From NCBI GenBank assembly GCA_021371965.1, contig JAJFVE010000019.1, forward strand, positions 1 through 64,000: a stretch of DNA of 64,000 nt, in the 5' to 3' direction. Source of the stretch: Planctomycetaceae bacterium (GTDB taxonomy: Bacteria > Planctomycetota > Phycisphaerae > SM23-33). The notes beneath the pieces were generated by a model. It had not been told where the DNA came from. It saw only the letters and a list, made by a program, of their open reading frames with translations, and searched no databases. Position numbers and translations under genes: made by a program. Below are positions 51,119-58,007 of this stretch, one piece after another (the first letter of the stretch is position 1; each line of letters starts with the position of its first letter).

Positions 51119-51520
51119 ATGGCGATATACGAAATCAGCGTCGATCATGCCTTCACGGCCTCGCATGCGGTATTGATGCCCAACGGGCAGATGGAGAAAC
51201 CGCATCGCCATGACTGGATGGTGATGGTTTCTTTTCGCGCCGGGCAAGTCGACGCCCGCAGCGGCATGGTTGCCGACTTCCTGGTCGTCAAGAGCGCCCT
51301 GGATCAGGTGTGCGGCCTGATGGACGCAATGGATCTCAACTCGCTGGGGCTGCTGGGCGGCGACATTCCCACAGCCGAGCGCGTCGCGCGATTCATCGCC
51401 GAGGAAATCTTGCGCCGCCATGGCCTGGAACATTCGCTTTATTGCGTGCAGGTGACCGAGGCGGTCGGCTGCCGGGCGGCATTTTATCCGTGGCTTGACG
51501 AGCCTCCGTGCCGATCTTAG
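51119..51520 (+). CDS. 6-pyruvoyl-tetrahydropterin synthase/QueD family protein without the catalytic cysteine
   Basis: 133 residues from ATG 51119 (MAIYEISVDHAFTASHA). Zinc ligands H16, H29 and H31 (HRHD) and the C-terminal SLYCVQVTEAVGCRAAFY fit the fold. QueD and PTPS have a catalytic cysteine a few residues before the HxH; here that stretch (MPNGQMEKPHRH) has none. The pterin reaction may therefore differ. A TAGAAT (51102-51107) ends 11 nt before the ATG and there is no ribosome site. Confidence 0.82.
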   Translation: MAIYEISVDHAFTASHAVLMPNGQMEKPHRHDWMVMVSFRAGQVDARSGMVADFLVVKSALDQVCGLMDAMDLNSLGLLGGDIPTAERVARFIAEEILRRHGLEHSLYCVQVTEAVGCRAAFYPWLDEPPCRS

Positions 51521-51523
51521 GAT
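51495..51523 (+). promoter_or_regulatory. mcsA promoter, leaderless arrangement
   Basis: TTGACG (51495-51500), 17-bp spacer, TAGGAT (51518-51523), 6 nt (GGAAGC), ATG 51530. It lies in the end of the queD-like gene. AGGATGGAAG could instead be read as a ribosome site, so the two explanations compete. Confidence 0.5.
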
Positions 51524-51529
51524 GGAAGC

Positions 51530-52015
51530 ATGAAGGGCAAATGCGAAAAATGCGATCGCCCCGCGACGGTCCATATGACCGAGATCATCGGCGGCGAGAA
51601 GATCGAGAAGCACCTCTGTGAGCAGTGCGCGATGACGGCCGGGATCACCATCAAGGCTAACGTGCCTATCAGCCAGATGCTCGAGGACTTCGTGCTGGCC
51701 ACGTCTAACGCCCCGGAAGAATCGCCGCTGGCATGCGACTGCTGCGGGATCACCTTCAGCGAGTTCCGCTCCAAGGGCCTGCTGGGCTGCCCCAACGACT
51801 ATGACGCCCTGGAGAGCCAACTGCTGCCCATCGTCCGCCGGGCCCAGGAAAACGCCGAACAGCACGTCGGCAAAGTTCCCTGCCGCGCCGGCGACGACCA
51901 GGTGAGGCAGACTAACATCCTGAGGCTCCGCTCGCAGCTCCGCGACGCTGTGGCGACCGAGAACTACGAACTGGCCGCGCGCCTGCGCGACCAGATCAAA
52001 GAGGTGGAACCGTGA
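51530..52015 (+). CDS. mcsA: McsA, activator of protein arginine kinase
   Basis: 161 residues. Two pairs of CxxC zinc motifs at the N-terminus (CEKC, CEQC) and a second set (CDCC, then CPNDY), plus a C-terminal UVR-type helix pair (LRDAVATENYELAARLRDQI). In Firmicutes McsA activates McsB and links it to ClpC. The stop overlaps the GTG of mcsB. CtsR and ClpC, the usual neighbours, are absent here. Confidence 0.92.
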   Translation: MKGKCEKCDRPATVHMTEIIGGEKIEKHLCEQCAMTAGITIKANVPISQMLEDFVLATSNAPEESPLACDCCGITFSEFRSKGLLGCPNDYDALESQLLPIVRRAQENAEQHVGKVPCRAGDDQVRQTNILRLRSQLRDAVATENYELAARLRDQIKEVEP

Positions 52016-53064
52016 CGCTGGCGGACCTGACACGACAGGCCGGCGAATGGCTCCGCGGCGCCGGGGCGATGCACGACGTGGTCATCTCGTCGCGCACACG
52101 CCTGGCGCGCAACCTGGCGGGCATGCCCTTCCTGTCGCGCTGCTCACCCGCCCAGCAGCACGAGCTCGAACAGCGCCTGCGCCGCGAAGTGCTCGAGGCC
52201 GCCTTGGCGCGAGAAATGTTCTACGTGGACGTAGCCGCCGCCGGACCGCTCGACCGCCAGCTGCTCGTCGAACGCCACCTGATCTCGCGCCAGCACGGCG
52301 CCGCCGAGCACCCGCGCGGCGTAGCGGTCAGCTCGGGCGAGACCATCTCGATCATGGTCAACGAGGAAGACCACCTGCGCCTGCAGGTGCTGCGAAGCGG
52401 CTTTGAGCTCGACGAGGCGTTCGCCGAGATCAACCGCATCGACGACCGGCTCGAAAGCCGCCTGAGCTTCGCCTTCCACAGCCGCTACGGCTACCTCACC
52501 GCCTGCCCGACGAACGTCGGCACGGGGCTGCGCGTCAGCGTCATGCTGCACCTGCCGGCCCTGAAGCTCACCAACACCATCGAGAAAGTCTTCCACGCCG
52601 CGCAAGATCTGCACATGGCCATCCGCGGGCTCTACGGCGAAGGCACCGAGGCCATGGGCGACTTCTTCCAGCTCTCCAACCAGACCACCCTGGGCAAAAC
52701 CGAGGGGCAAATCCTCTCGGAGTTTCGCGACCAGATCGTGCCCGCCATCGTCGAGTACGAGCGCAAGGCCCGCGAGGGGCTCGTGCGCCAGCAGCTCGTG
52801 GCGGCCGACGACCGGATCTTCCGCAGCCTCGCCCTGCTGCGCAGCGCCATGCTCATCTCCAGCGAAGAGACCATGTATCTGCTCTCGCTGGTGCGGCTGG
52901 GGATCAATCTCGGGCGCGTCCGCGACGTCGACATCAAGACCGTCAACGAGCTGTTCCTGCTGACGCAGCCGGCGCACCTGCAGAAGATCCACAACCGCGA
53001 GATGGACGCCAACGAACGCGCCGCCTGCCGCGCGACGTACATCCGCCAGCGCCTGGCGCCCTGA
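52012..53064 (+). CDS. mcsB: Protein arginine kinase McsB
   Basis: 350 residues; GTG 52012 overlaps the mcsA stop (GTGA). Phosphagen-kinase fold: VVISSRTRLARNLAG, NEEDHLRLQVLRSG, YLTACPTNVGTGLRVSVMLH (the CPTNxGT active-site loop with the reactive cysteine) and the C-terminal RIDDRLESRL and LSLVRLGINLGR blocks. It phosphorylates arginine residues of proteins, marking them for ClpCP in Bacillus; the target here is not known. Confidence 0.94.
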   Translation: MTLADLTRQAGEWLRGAGAMHDVVISSRTRLARNLAGMPFLSRCSPAQQHELEQRLRREVLEAALAREMFYVDVAAAGPLDRQLLVERHLISRQHGAAEHPRGVAVSSGETISIMVNEEDHLRLQVLRSGFELDEAFAEINRIDDRLESRLSFAFHSRYGYLTACPTNVGTGLRVSVMLHLPALKLTNTIEKVFHAAQDLHMAIRGLYGEGTEAMGDFFQLSNQTTLGKTEGQILSEFRDQIVPAIVEYERKAREGLVRQQLVAADDRIFRSLALLRSAMLISSEETMYLLSLVRLGINLGRVRDVDIKTVNELFLLTQPAHLQKIHNREMDANERAACRATYIRQRLAP

Positions 53065-53074
53065 CGGCATTTCG

Positions 53075-53189
53075 ATTTCCAATTTCCGATTTGGAATTTC
53101 CAATTGAAGAACAGGCGATGCCATCGGATAGCCCGATACTGGGCGGATCCCGTTGTTCAATTGGAAATTGAAAATCGGAAATTGGAAAT
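53075..53189. repeat. Inverted repeat with TTTCCAATTTCCGATT arms
   Basis: Arms of 34 bp (53075-53108 and 53156-53189), nearly complementary with about three mismatches, around a 47-bp centre. AT-rich arms in a GC-rich genome. It lies between the convergent mcsB and bioD genes and may act as a two-way terminator, though there is no T-tract after it. Confidence 0.8.
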
Positions 53190-53192
53190 GGA

Positions 53193-53963
53193 TCACAGCC
53201 CCGCGATCTGCGCCCAGGGCACCTGAGCAATGGTGGCCTCGGCCGCTGCGGCGATCGTGGCCTTTTCCACATCGTTATCAGGTTCGTCGGTCACCAAGAC
53301 GATGCGGTCCACCTTACCGCGCTGGGCGATCTGGGCAGGATTGGCGGCTATCGAAGGATCGAACGGGGCGTTGTCGCCGGGGAAGCGGTTGATGACCACG
53401 GCCGCGATGTGCAGGCCGGCGCTGCGGGCGGCGTGCAGCGTCAGCAGCGTGTGGTTGATTGTCCCCAGGCCCGGCCGCGCCACGAGCACCAGCGGCAGGC
53501 CGATCAGTTTGGCGAAGTGGATCACCCAGAAGTCGTCGCTGATGGGGCACAGCAGCCCGCCGATGCCTTCGACGACGGCCACCTCTCCGTATTGCGGCAG
53601 TCGGCGGTAGGCTTGAAAGATGGCGTCCAGGTCTACGCTTTGGCCGAGTCTCTCAGCCGCCACGTTGGGCGCCAGCGGCTGGGCGAACCGCACGGGCGTG
53701 ATCTGGGCGAGCGACTGAGTCGTATCCGCGCAGGCGGCGAGGAACTCCGCGTCGGCGCTGATGAGATCGTTGCGGTCGTGGCGGCATCCGCTGGCGGCGG
53801 GCTTGAAGACGGCTGCCCGCCGTCCATCCAGGCGCAGGCGGCGCGCGATCGCCCCGGCGATGAGCGTCTTGCCCACGCCGGTGTCGGTGCCGACGACCAT
53901 CAGCCCGCGCAGCCGCGGCAGCGGCGGCCAGGCCGACACGTCAAAGTCAAATCCTCGTTCCAT
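53193..53963 (-). CDS. bioD: Dethiobiotin synthetase
   Basis: 256 residues. P-loop VGTDTGVGKT (about 24-33), KPAASGCRHDRND, the ATP/Mg segment VVEGIGGLLCPIS and LVARPGLGTINHTLLTL. Closes the ureido ring of dethiobiotin with CO2 and ATP. It overlaps the end of bioA by 17 nt, so the two are co-transcribed. bioB and bioF are not in the window. Confidence 0.95.
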   Translation of the reverse strand: MERGFDFDVSAWPPLPRLRGLMVVGTDTGVGKTLIAGAIARRLRLDGRRAAVFKPAASGCRHDRNDLISADAEFLAACADTTQSLAQITPVRFAQPLAPNVAAERLGQSVDLDAIFQAYRRLPQYGEVAVVEGIGGLLCPISDDFWVIHFAKLIGLPLVLVARPGLGTINHTLLTLHAARSAGLHIAAVVINRFPGDNAPFDPSIAANPAQIAQRGKVDRIVLVTDEPDNDVEKATIAAAAEATIAQVPWAQIAGL

Positions 53964-55299
53964 CGAAGTACTCGCGAATGCTCGTGACGATGCCCGTCAG
54001 CAGTTCGTCCAGCGTGGCCAGGTCCATCGCCGGCGCGGGCATGAGCACGACGACATCGCCCAGCGGCCGCGTCAGCACGCCGTGGTTTCGCGCGTGCATG
54101 CAGACCGCCGCCCCCGTCCGCCGCGCGGGGTCGAACTCCTGCCGCGTGGCACGGTCCTGCATAAGCTGGATCCCAATCATCATACCCCGCTGGCGAACCT
54201 CGGCGACGTGCGGATGGTCGGCCAGCCCCGCCAGGCGGCGGGCGATCAGGTCTTCCTTGCCGGCCAGCGAATCGAGCAGCCCGCTGGAGTAGATCAGGTC
54301 GAAGCTCGCTGCGCCTGCCGCACAGGCCAGTGCATTGCCGGTGAACGTGTGGCCGTGGAAGAACGTCTTCTCGCCGCCTTCGCTGAAGGCCCCGAAGATT
54401 TCCTCTGTGGCCAGCGTGGCTGCCAGTGGGAGATATCCACCGCTGAGCCCTTTGCCCAGGCACATCAGGTCGGGCGAGACGTTCTCGTTCTCGCACGCGA
54501 ACAGCCGCCCGGTGCGGCAGAAGCCAGTGGCGACTTCGTCGGCGATCAGCAGCACGTCGTGGCGGCGCGTGATCTCTCGCACGCCGGCGAGGAACCCCTC
54601 GCCATGCCTGAGCATGCCGCCGGCGCCCTGCATCAGCGGTTCGACGATCATCGCCGCGTACTCACCCGGCGCGGCGGCGAGCGTCTGCTCGATCTGCTCG
54701 AGCACGGCCGCCGTGGCCGACTCGCCCGCCGCGTTCACGTACGGGCAGGGCGAAGGCACGAGCGTGGCCTCGAACAGCAGCGGGCGGAAGATCTCGTGGA
54801 AGCTGTCGATCCCGCCGACGCTAACAGCCCCGATCGTGTCGCCGTGGTAGCCGTGCTGAAGGGCCATGAACCGCCGGCGCGGGCGTCCGCGATTGCGCCA
54901 GTACTGGAACGCCATCTTCAAAGCGATCTCGACGGCCGTGGCGCCGCTGTCGCTGTAGAACACGCGGGTCAGGCCCTTGGGTGCACACCGCACGAGGCGC
55001 TGAGCCAGCTCCACGCTAGGCGGGCTTGCGTGGCCGAGCAGCGTCGTGTGCGCGACGCGCCCAAGCTGGCGGGCGATCGCTTCGTCGATCTGCGGCACGC
55101 GATGGCCGTGCAGATTGCACCACAGGCTGGAGAAGCCGTCGATGAACGACCGTCCGACGCTGTCGGTCAGGCGAAAGCCTTCGGCCGCCACGATCATGCG
55201 CGCGGGCTCGTCGCCGCTGTCGAGCCAGATATGCCCCGGCGTGAAGGGGTGCCAGAGGCGCTGCTTGTCGGCGGCGATGAGGTCATCGGGTCTTTTCAT
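53947..55299 (-). CDS. bioA: Adenosylmethionine-8-amino-7-oxononanoate aminotransferase
   Basis: 450 residues from ATG 55299 (MKRPDDLIAADKQRLWHPFT). PLP fold-type I class III aminotransferase: DGFSSLWCNLHGHRVPQID, YSDSGATAVEIALKMA, HGYHGDTIGAVSVGG, IADEVATGFCRTGRLFA and LGKGLSGGYLPLAA (PLP lysine). Makes 7,8-diaminopelargonate in biotin synthesis. It has its own promoter in leaderless spacing. Confidence 0.95.
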   Translation of the reverse strand: MKRPDDLIAADKQRLWHPFTPGHIWLDSGDEPARMIVAAEGFRLTDSVGRSFIDGFSSLWCNLHGHRVPQIDEAIARQLGRVAHTTLLGHASPPSVELAQRLVRCAPKGLTRVFYSDSGATAVEIALKMAFQYWRNRGRPRRRFMALQHGYHGDTIGAVSVGGIDSFHEIFRPLLFEATLVPSPCPYVNAAGESATAAVLEQIEQTLAAAPGEYAAMIVEPLMQGAGGMLRHGEGFLAGVREITRRHDVLLIADEVATGFCRTGRLFACENENVSPDLMCLGKGLSGGYLPLAATLATEEIFGAFSEGGEKTFFHGHTFTGNALACAAGAASFDLIYSSGLLDSLAGKEDLIARRLAGLADHPHVAEVRQRGMMIGIQLMQDRATRQEFDPARRTGAAVCMHARNHGVLTRPLGDVVVLMPAPAMDLATLDELLTGIVTSIREYFDGTRI

Positions 55300-55305
55300 G
55301 GCCGT

Positions 55306-55334
55306 ATCGTACGAAGGCTGCAAATTTCCCGCAA
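55306..55334 (-). promoter_or_regulatory. bioA promoter, leaderless arrangement
   Basis: Minus strand: TTGCGG (55329-55334), 17-bp spacer, TACGAT (55306-55311), 6 nt (ACGGCC), ATG 55299. Confidence 0.55.
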
Positions 55335-55639
55335 GCCGATTGGCCCGCGGGGGCGGCAAATCCTAAGGTGCTTGTGCATCGCCTGGAGGGTAGGTGCGTG
55401 GCAGAAGGTGGCAGGAGAGTTGTGCCCTTTGAGGAACCGGTGCGCAGGGCGGCGGGCTTATTCGTGCGCGGCTCGTCCGGCTCACGCCCTGCGCCAGCGG
55501 AGGGCATACAGACAGCATGAATGAAACTCCGTAGTGGCTGTCACGACGGAGCGTTTTTAGTCGGCGCCGCCCGCCTCGTCGCAGGCGCGGCGGCGTTCTG
55601 CGCCATGAGTGCCCTGCCAAAGAGGCGGAGGAGGAGACA
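55335..55639. other. Upstream region of the PEP-CTERM gene with a terminator
   Basis: About 305 bp without a gene. GC-rich pairing segments (GGTGCGCAGGGCG with CGCCCTGCGCC, about 55440-55494) precede a terminator (55525-55559) and another GC-rich hairpin (about 55563-55596). This could be a leader RNA with an attenuator before the PEP-CTERM gene. I could not match it to a known riboswitch class. Confidence 0.4.
55525..55559 (+). terminator. Terminator or attenuator before the PEP-CTERM gene
   Basis: CTCCGT pairs with ACGGAG, with an inner GTG/CAC stem, followed by CGTTTTT. There is no plus-strand gene upstream. Confidence 0.6.
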
Positions 55640-56329
55640 ATGAAGATGATGAGACCTCAGAGAATACTGCAGCCCCTTGCTACTATGGCGTTTCTTCTGA
55701 TGCTGGTGGCGGCATCTACGGTGGCGTCGGGCGAGATCATCGGCGGCGTGGACCTGCCGCAGGGCTACGTATCCTTTGCAGACGAGGTGGTTGCCTACGT
55801 GCCTGGGGCCGGCATCGACGCACCGGACGTGCGGTGGCAGAACCCTAACGACGCGCTGGGGACGCCGAACTACACCCCCCCGCTGCCCGGGGCTACCGAG
55901 CACAATACGGGGCAGTTCGCCTCGCTGGGCAACGGGGGGAGCCTGACGCTGGAGTTCACGGACAATTTCCTCTCCGGATGCGGCACCAGTTGCTACGACC
56001 TGTGGGTCTTCGAGGTCGGCCCGGTCGTCGAGGGGATGTCCGTCGAGATCAGCAAGGACGGCGTAACGTGGTACTCCGTCGGAAGCATCGGCGGCGCGAC
56101 GGCAGGGGTTGACATTGACGCCTACGGATTCTCACACGGCGACCGTTTTTACTACGTCCGCCTGACGGACGACCCGAACCAGTGGCCGCAGACGGACCAC
56201 TACGGCAAATGGTCCGGGGCCGACATCGACGCCGTGGCGGCGATCCACGCCCCCGAGCCGATGACGCTGCTGCTGACGCTCATGGGCGTGCCATACCTGA
56301 TGATCCGGCGGCGCCAGCGCTCGGCCTAG
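55640..56329 (+). CDS. PEP-CTERM secreted protein
   Basis: 229 residues; GGAGGAGGAG upstream of ATG 55640. Signal peptide (MAFLLMLVAASTVASGE). The body is beta-rich (LGTPNYTPPLPG; SLGNGGSLTLEFTDNFL; WVFEVGPVVEGMSVEISKDG) with two cysteines close together (CGTSC). C-terminal APEPMTLLLTLMGVPYLMI then RRRQ: exosortase sorting signal. Probably an extracellular matrix or surface protein. No exosortase gene is in the window. Confidence 0.85.
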   Translation: MKMMRPQRILQPLATMAFLLMLVAASTVASGEIIGGVDLPQGYVSFADEVVAYVPGAGIDAPDVRWQNPNDALGTPNYTPPLPGATEHNTGQFASLGNGGSLTLEFTDNFLSGCGTSCYDLWVFEVGPVVEGMSVEISKDGVTWYSVGSIGGATAGVDIDAYGFSHGDRFYYVRLTDDPNQWPQTDHYGKWSGADIDAVAAIHAPEPMTLLLTLMGVPYLMIRRRQRSA

Positions 56330-56397
56330 AGATGATGGACGGTCGCCATCGCGACCGATCCTCCGCCAAGGGTGTCCCTGACGCTTGAAGATCCTGA

Positions 56398-56447
56398 GAG
56401 CGTGGGCGAGACGCCCACGTCACGCGCGGACGAGACGTCCGCGACAC
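56398..56447. repeat. Two tight-loop hairpins after the PEP-CTERM gene
   Basis: CGTGGGCG-AGA-CGCCCACG and GCGGACG-AGA-CGTCCGC in tandem. Same style as the units in pbpC and at 29763-29816, with compensatory changes in both arms. Confidence 0.85.
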
Positions 56448-56473
56448 GGGCGATTCCTCACGGCGCTGTCGCG

Positions 56474-57370
56474 TCACGACCCGCCGGGGGCGACGGGAAG
56501 CCATTGATCCGGGCGGACCACATGTGGCTGCGGAGGCGCAGGCGGCGCTGGCATCTCGGCCGGCGAAGCGGCCGGTAGCGAGGGGCTGGCCGCTTGTGCC
56601 GGGGGCGCGCTGGGCGAACTCATGATCCAGGACGCTGGAACCTCGGCTACGAAACCCGGGCTCGTGGCCGCGAAGTGCGCGCTGCCGCCGGAGGTCACCG
56701 TGTGCTGCGCCAATCGCGCATAGGCGCCGAGGCTCTCGGTCGAGGCGTTCTCCGAGTCGGGCGAATGGAATCCGCTACGTCCGGCTGAGGCTCCGTGGCC
56801 GCCGTCAAGGTTGCCCAGGATGGCGGTCCCCACCCCCAGCAGCGCGACGTCATCGGGATTGTAGCAGTTCAGGATCCCGCTGCGGCACATGCCCAGGGCC
56901 TTGGTCAGGTCGTATCCGGAGGAGATGCTCGCCGAGAGCAGCACCAGGCCGTCGATGGGCTGCCCCTGGCGATTCGATGCCAGCGACTCGGCCACGAACA
57001 CCGCCAGCGCCCCGCCGGCGCTGTGCCCGATAATATGCACGGGGCGGCCGGGGTAGGCCTTCTGATACGCCGCGACCGCATCGGCGATGGCCGAGGCGCT
57101 GACCCGCGCGCCCAGGAAGTCGACCTGGTTGAGCACCACGCCCGCAATGGGGATGGGCTTGCCCCAAGGCTGGACAACCACCGCGCGATCGACCCCGGCG
57201 TCGATCAGCCCGCGGCGAATGTCGGATGACAGCCCGTCGGGCCCCTGAACGCCCGGCAGGACCACGATCAACCCGCGTTCCGCGCCCGCCTGCCGCGTGT
57301 AGTCGGCGCAGCCCCCCACAACCACCGCCGCCAGCACCGCCGCAACGATCGACATCCTATGGCCGCTCAT
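56474..57370 (-). CDS. Lipoprotein alpha/beta hydrolase-like protein (paralogue 1)
   Basis: 298 residues from ATG 57370 (MSGHRMSIVAAVLAAVVVGGC, lipobox VGGC). Core: RGLIVVLPGVQGPDG, WGKPIPIAGVVLNQVD, then GHSAGGALAVFVAE (nucleophile elbow GxSxG), CYNPDDVALLGVGTA and GNLDGGHGASAGRSGF. The last 70 residues are Ala/Pro-rich. It shares the order LPG, WG-PIPG, GHSxGG, YNPDD, GTA, GNxDGGHG with the gene at 63176-63955. A serine hydrolase of unknown substrate; catalytic Asp and His are plausibly in NPDD and DGGHG. Confidence 0.8.
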   Translation of the reverse strand: MSGHRMSIVAAVLAAVVVGGCADYTRQAGAERGLIVVLPGVQGPDGLSSDIRRGLIDAGVDRAVVVQPWGKPIPIAGVVLNQVDFLGARVSASAIADAVAAYQKAYPGRPVHIIGHSAGGALAVFVAESLASNRQGQPIDGLVLLSASISSGYDLTKALGMCRSGILNCYNPDDVALLGVGTAILGNLDGGHGASAGRSGFHSPDSENASTESLGAYARLAQHTVTSGGSAHFAATSPGFVAEVPASWIMSSPSAPPAQAASPSLPAASPAEMPAPPAPPQPHVVRPDQWLPVAPGGS

Positions 57371-57551
57371 CGCCCGCCCCCCTTTTCGTAAGGGAGAAAC
57401 GCGCCGGAGCCGCCAAATGAAGAGGCAATTCGTTTTGAATAACTTCTCATTTAGTGCCGCCTGCGGCGTGGCAACGCGCTCTTCCTCAGAGCGCCCGGGC
57501 CGCGCCTCTTCCCTCGGTAATGGATCGTTTCCTTCCGCCCCCATCTGCTGC

Positions 57552-57579
57552 TTGACTTGGGGTTGGACAATGATATCAT
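57552..57579 (+). promoter_or_regulatory. Promoter of the LysM lipoprotein-recG genes
   Basis: TTGACT (57552-57557), 16-bp spacer, TATCAT (57574-57579). The leader of about 43 nt ends in AAGGAAA before ATG 57629. Confidence 0.55.
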
Positions 57580-57628
57580 CCCTGCGGGGCAAAAATGATC
57601 TTTTCCCCTTCCCGGAAGGAAATATCCG

Positions 57629-57991
57629 ATGAAATATCTCCTGCTTGTCTTAACCGTGGCGGCATTCGTGGCCGCCGGATGCAACCAGAACAAGGCGCCC
57701 GAACAGACGGAATTGAACCAGGCGCAGCCGCGATCGCTCGAGTCGGTGCAGCCGTACACGCCTCGCTATCGCGGCGCCGACGAAGTCGCGCCGGCGCCCG
57801 ACGCGCCCAAGCCCCAGCCCGTGCTGCCCAAGTACATCAACTACACCGTCCAGCGGGGCGACACCTTCTGGTCGATCGCCCAGCGCACGCTCGGGCAGGG
57901 CAATCGCTGGAAAGAAATCGAACAGGCCAATCCCGGCGTGACGGCATCATCCCTCAAGGCCGGGCAGGTCGTCAAGATCCCCTCCAGGTAG
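57629..57991 (+). CDS. LysM-domain lipoprotein
   Basis: 120 residues. Signal with lipobox (AAFVAAGC). A Pro/Ala-rich linker leads to one C-terminal LysM domain (YTVQRGDTFWSIAQRTLGQG; WKEIEQANPG; LKAGQVVKIP), which binds peptidoglycan. Probably anchors the outer membrane to the wall. recG starts 17 nt after the stop. Confidence 0.9.
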   Translation: MKYLLLVLTVAAFVAAGCNQNKAPEQTELNQAQPRSLESVQPYTPRYRGADEVAPAPDAPKPQPVLPKYINYTVQRGDTFWSIAQRTLGQGNRWKEIEQANPGVTASSLKAGQVVKIPSR

Positions 57992-58007
57992 CGCAAGCGA
58001 GGGCGGC

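Noticed and set aside
55335..55524. Known riboswitch (cobalamin or cyclic-di-GMP) before the PEP-CTERM gene
   Set aside because: The conserved cores of these classes could not be found; only generic GC-rich pairing and a terminator are visible.
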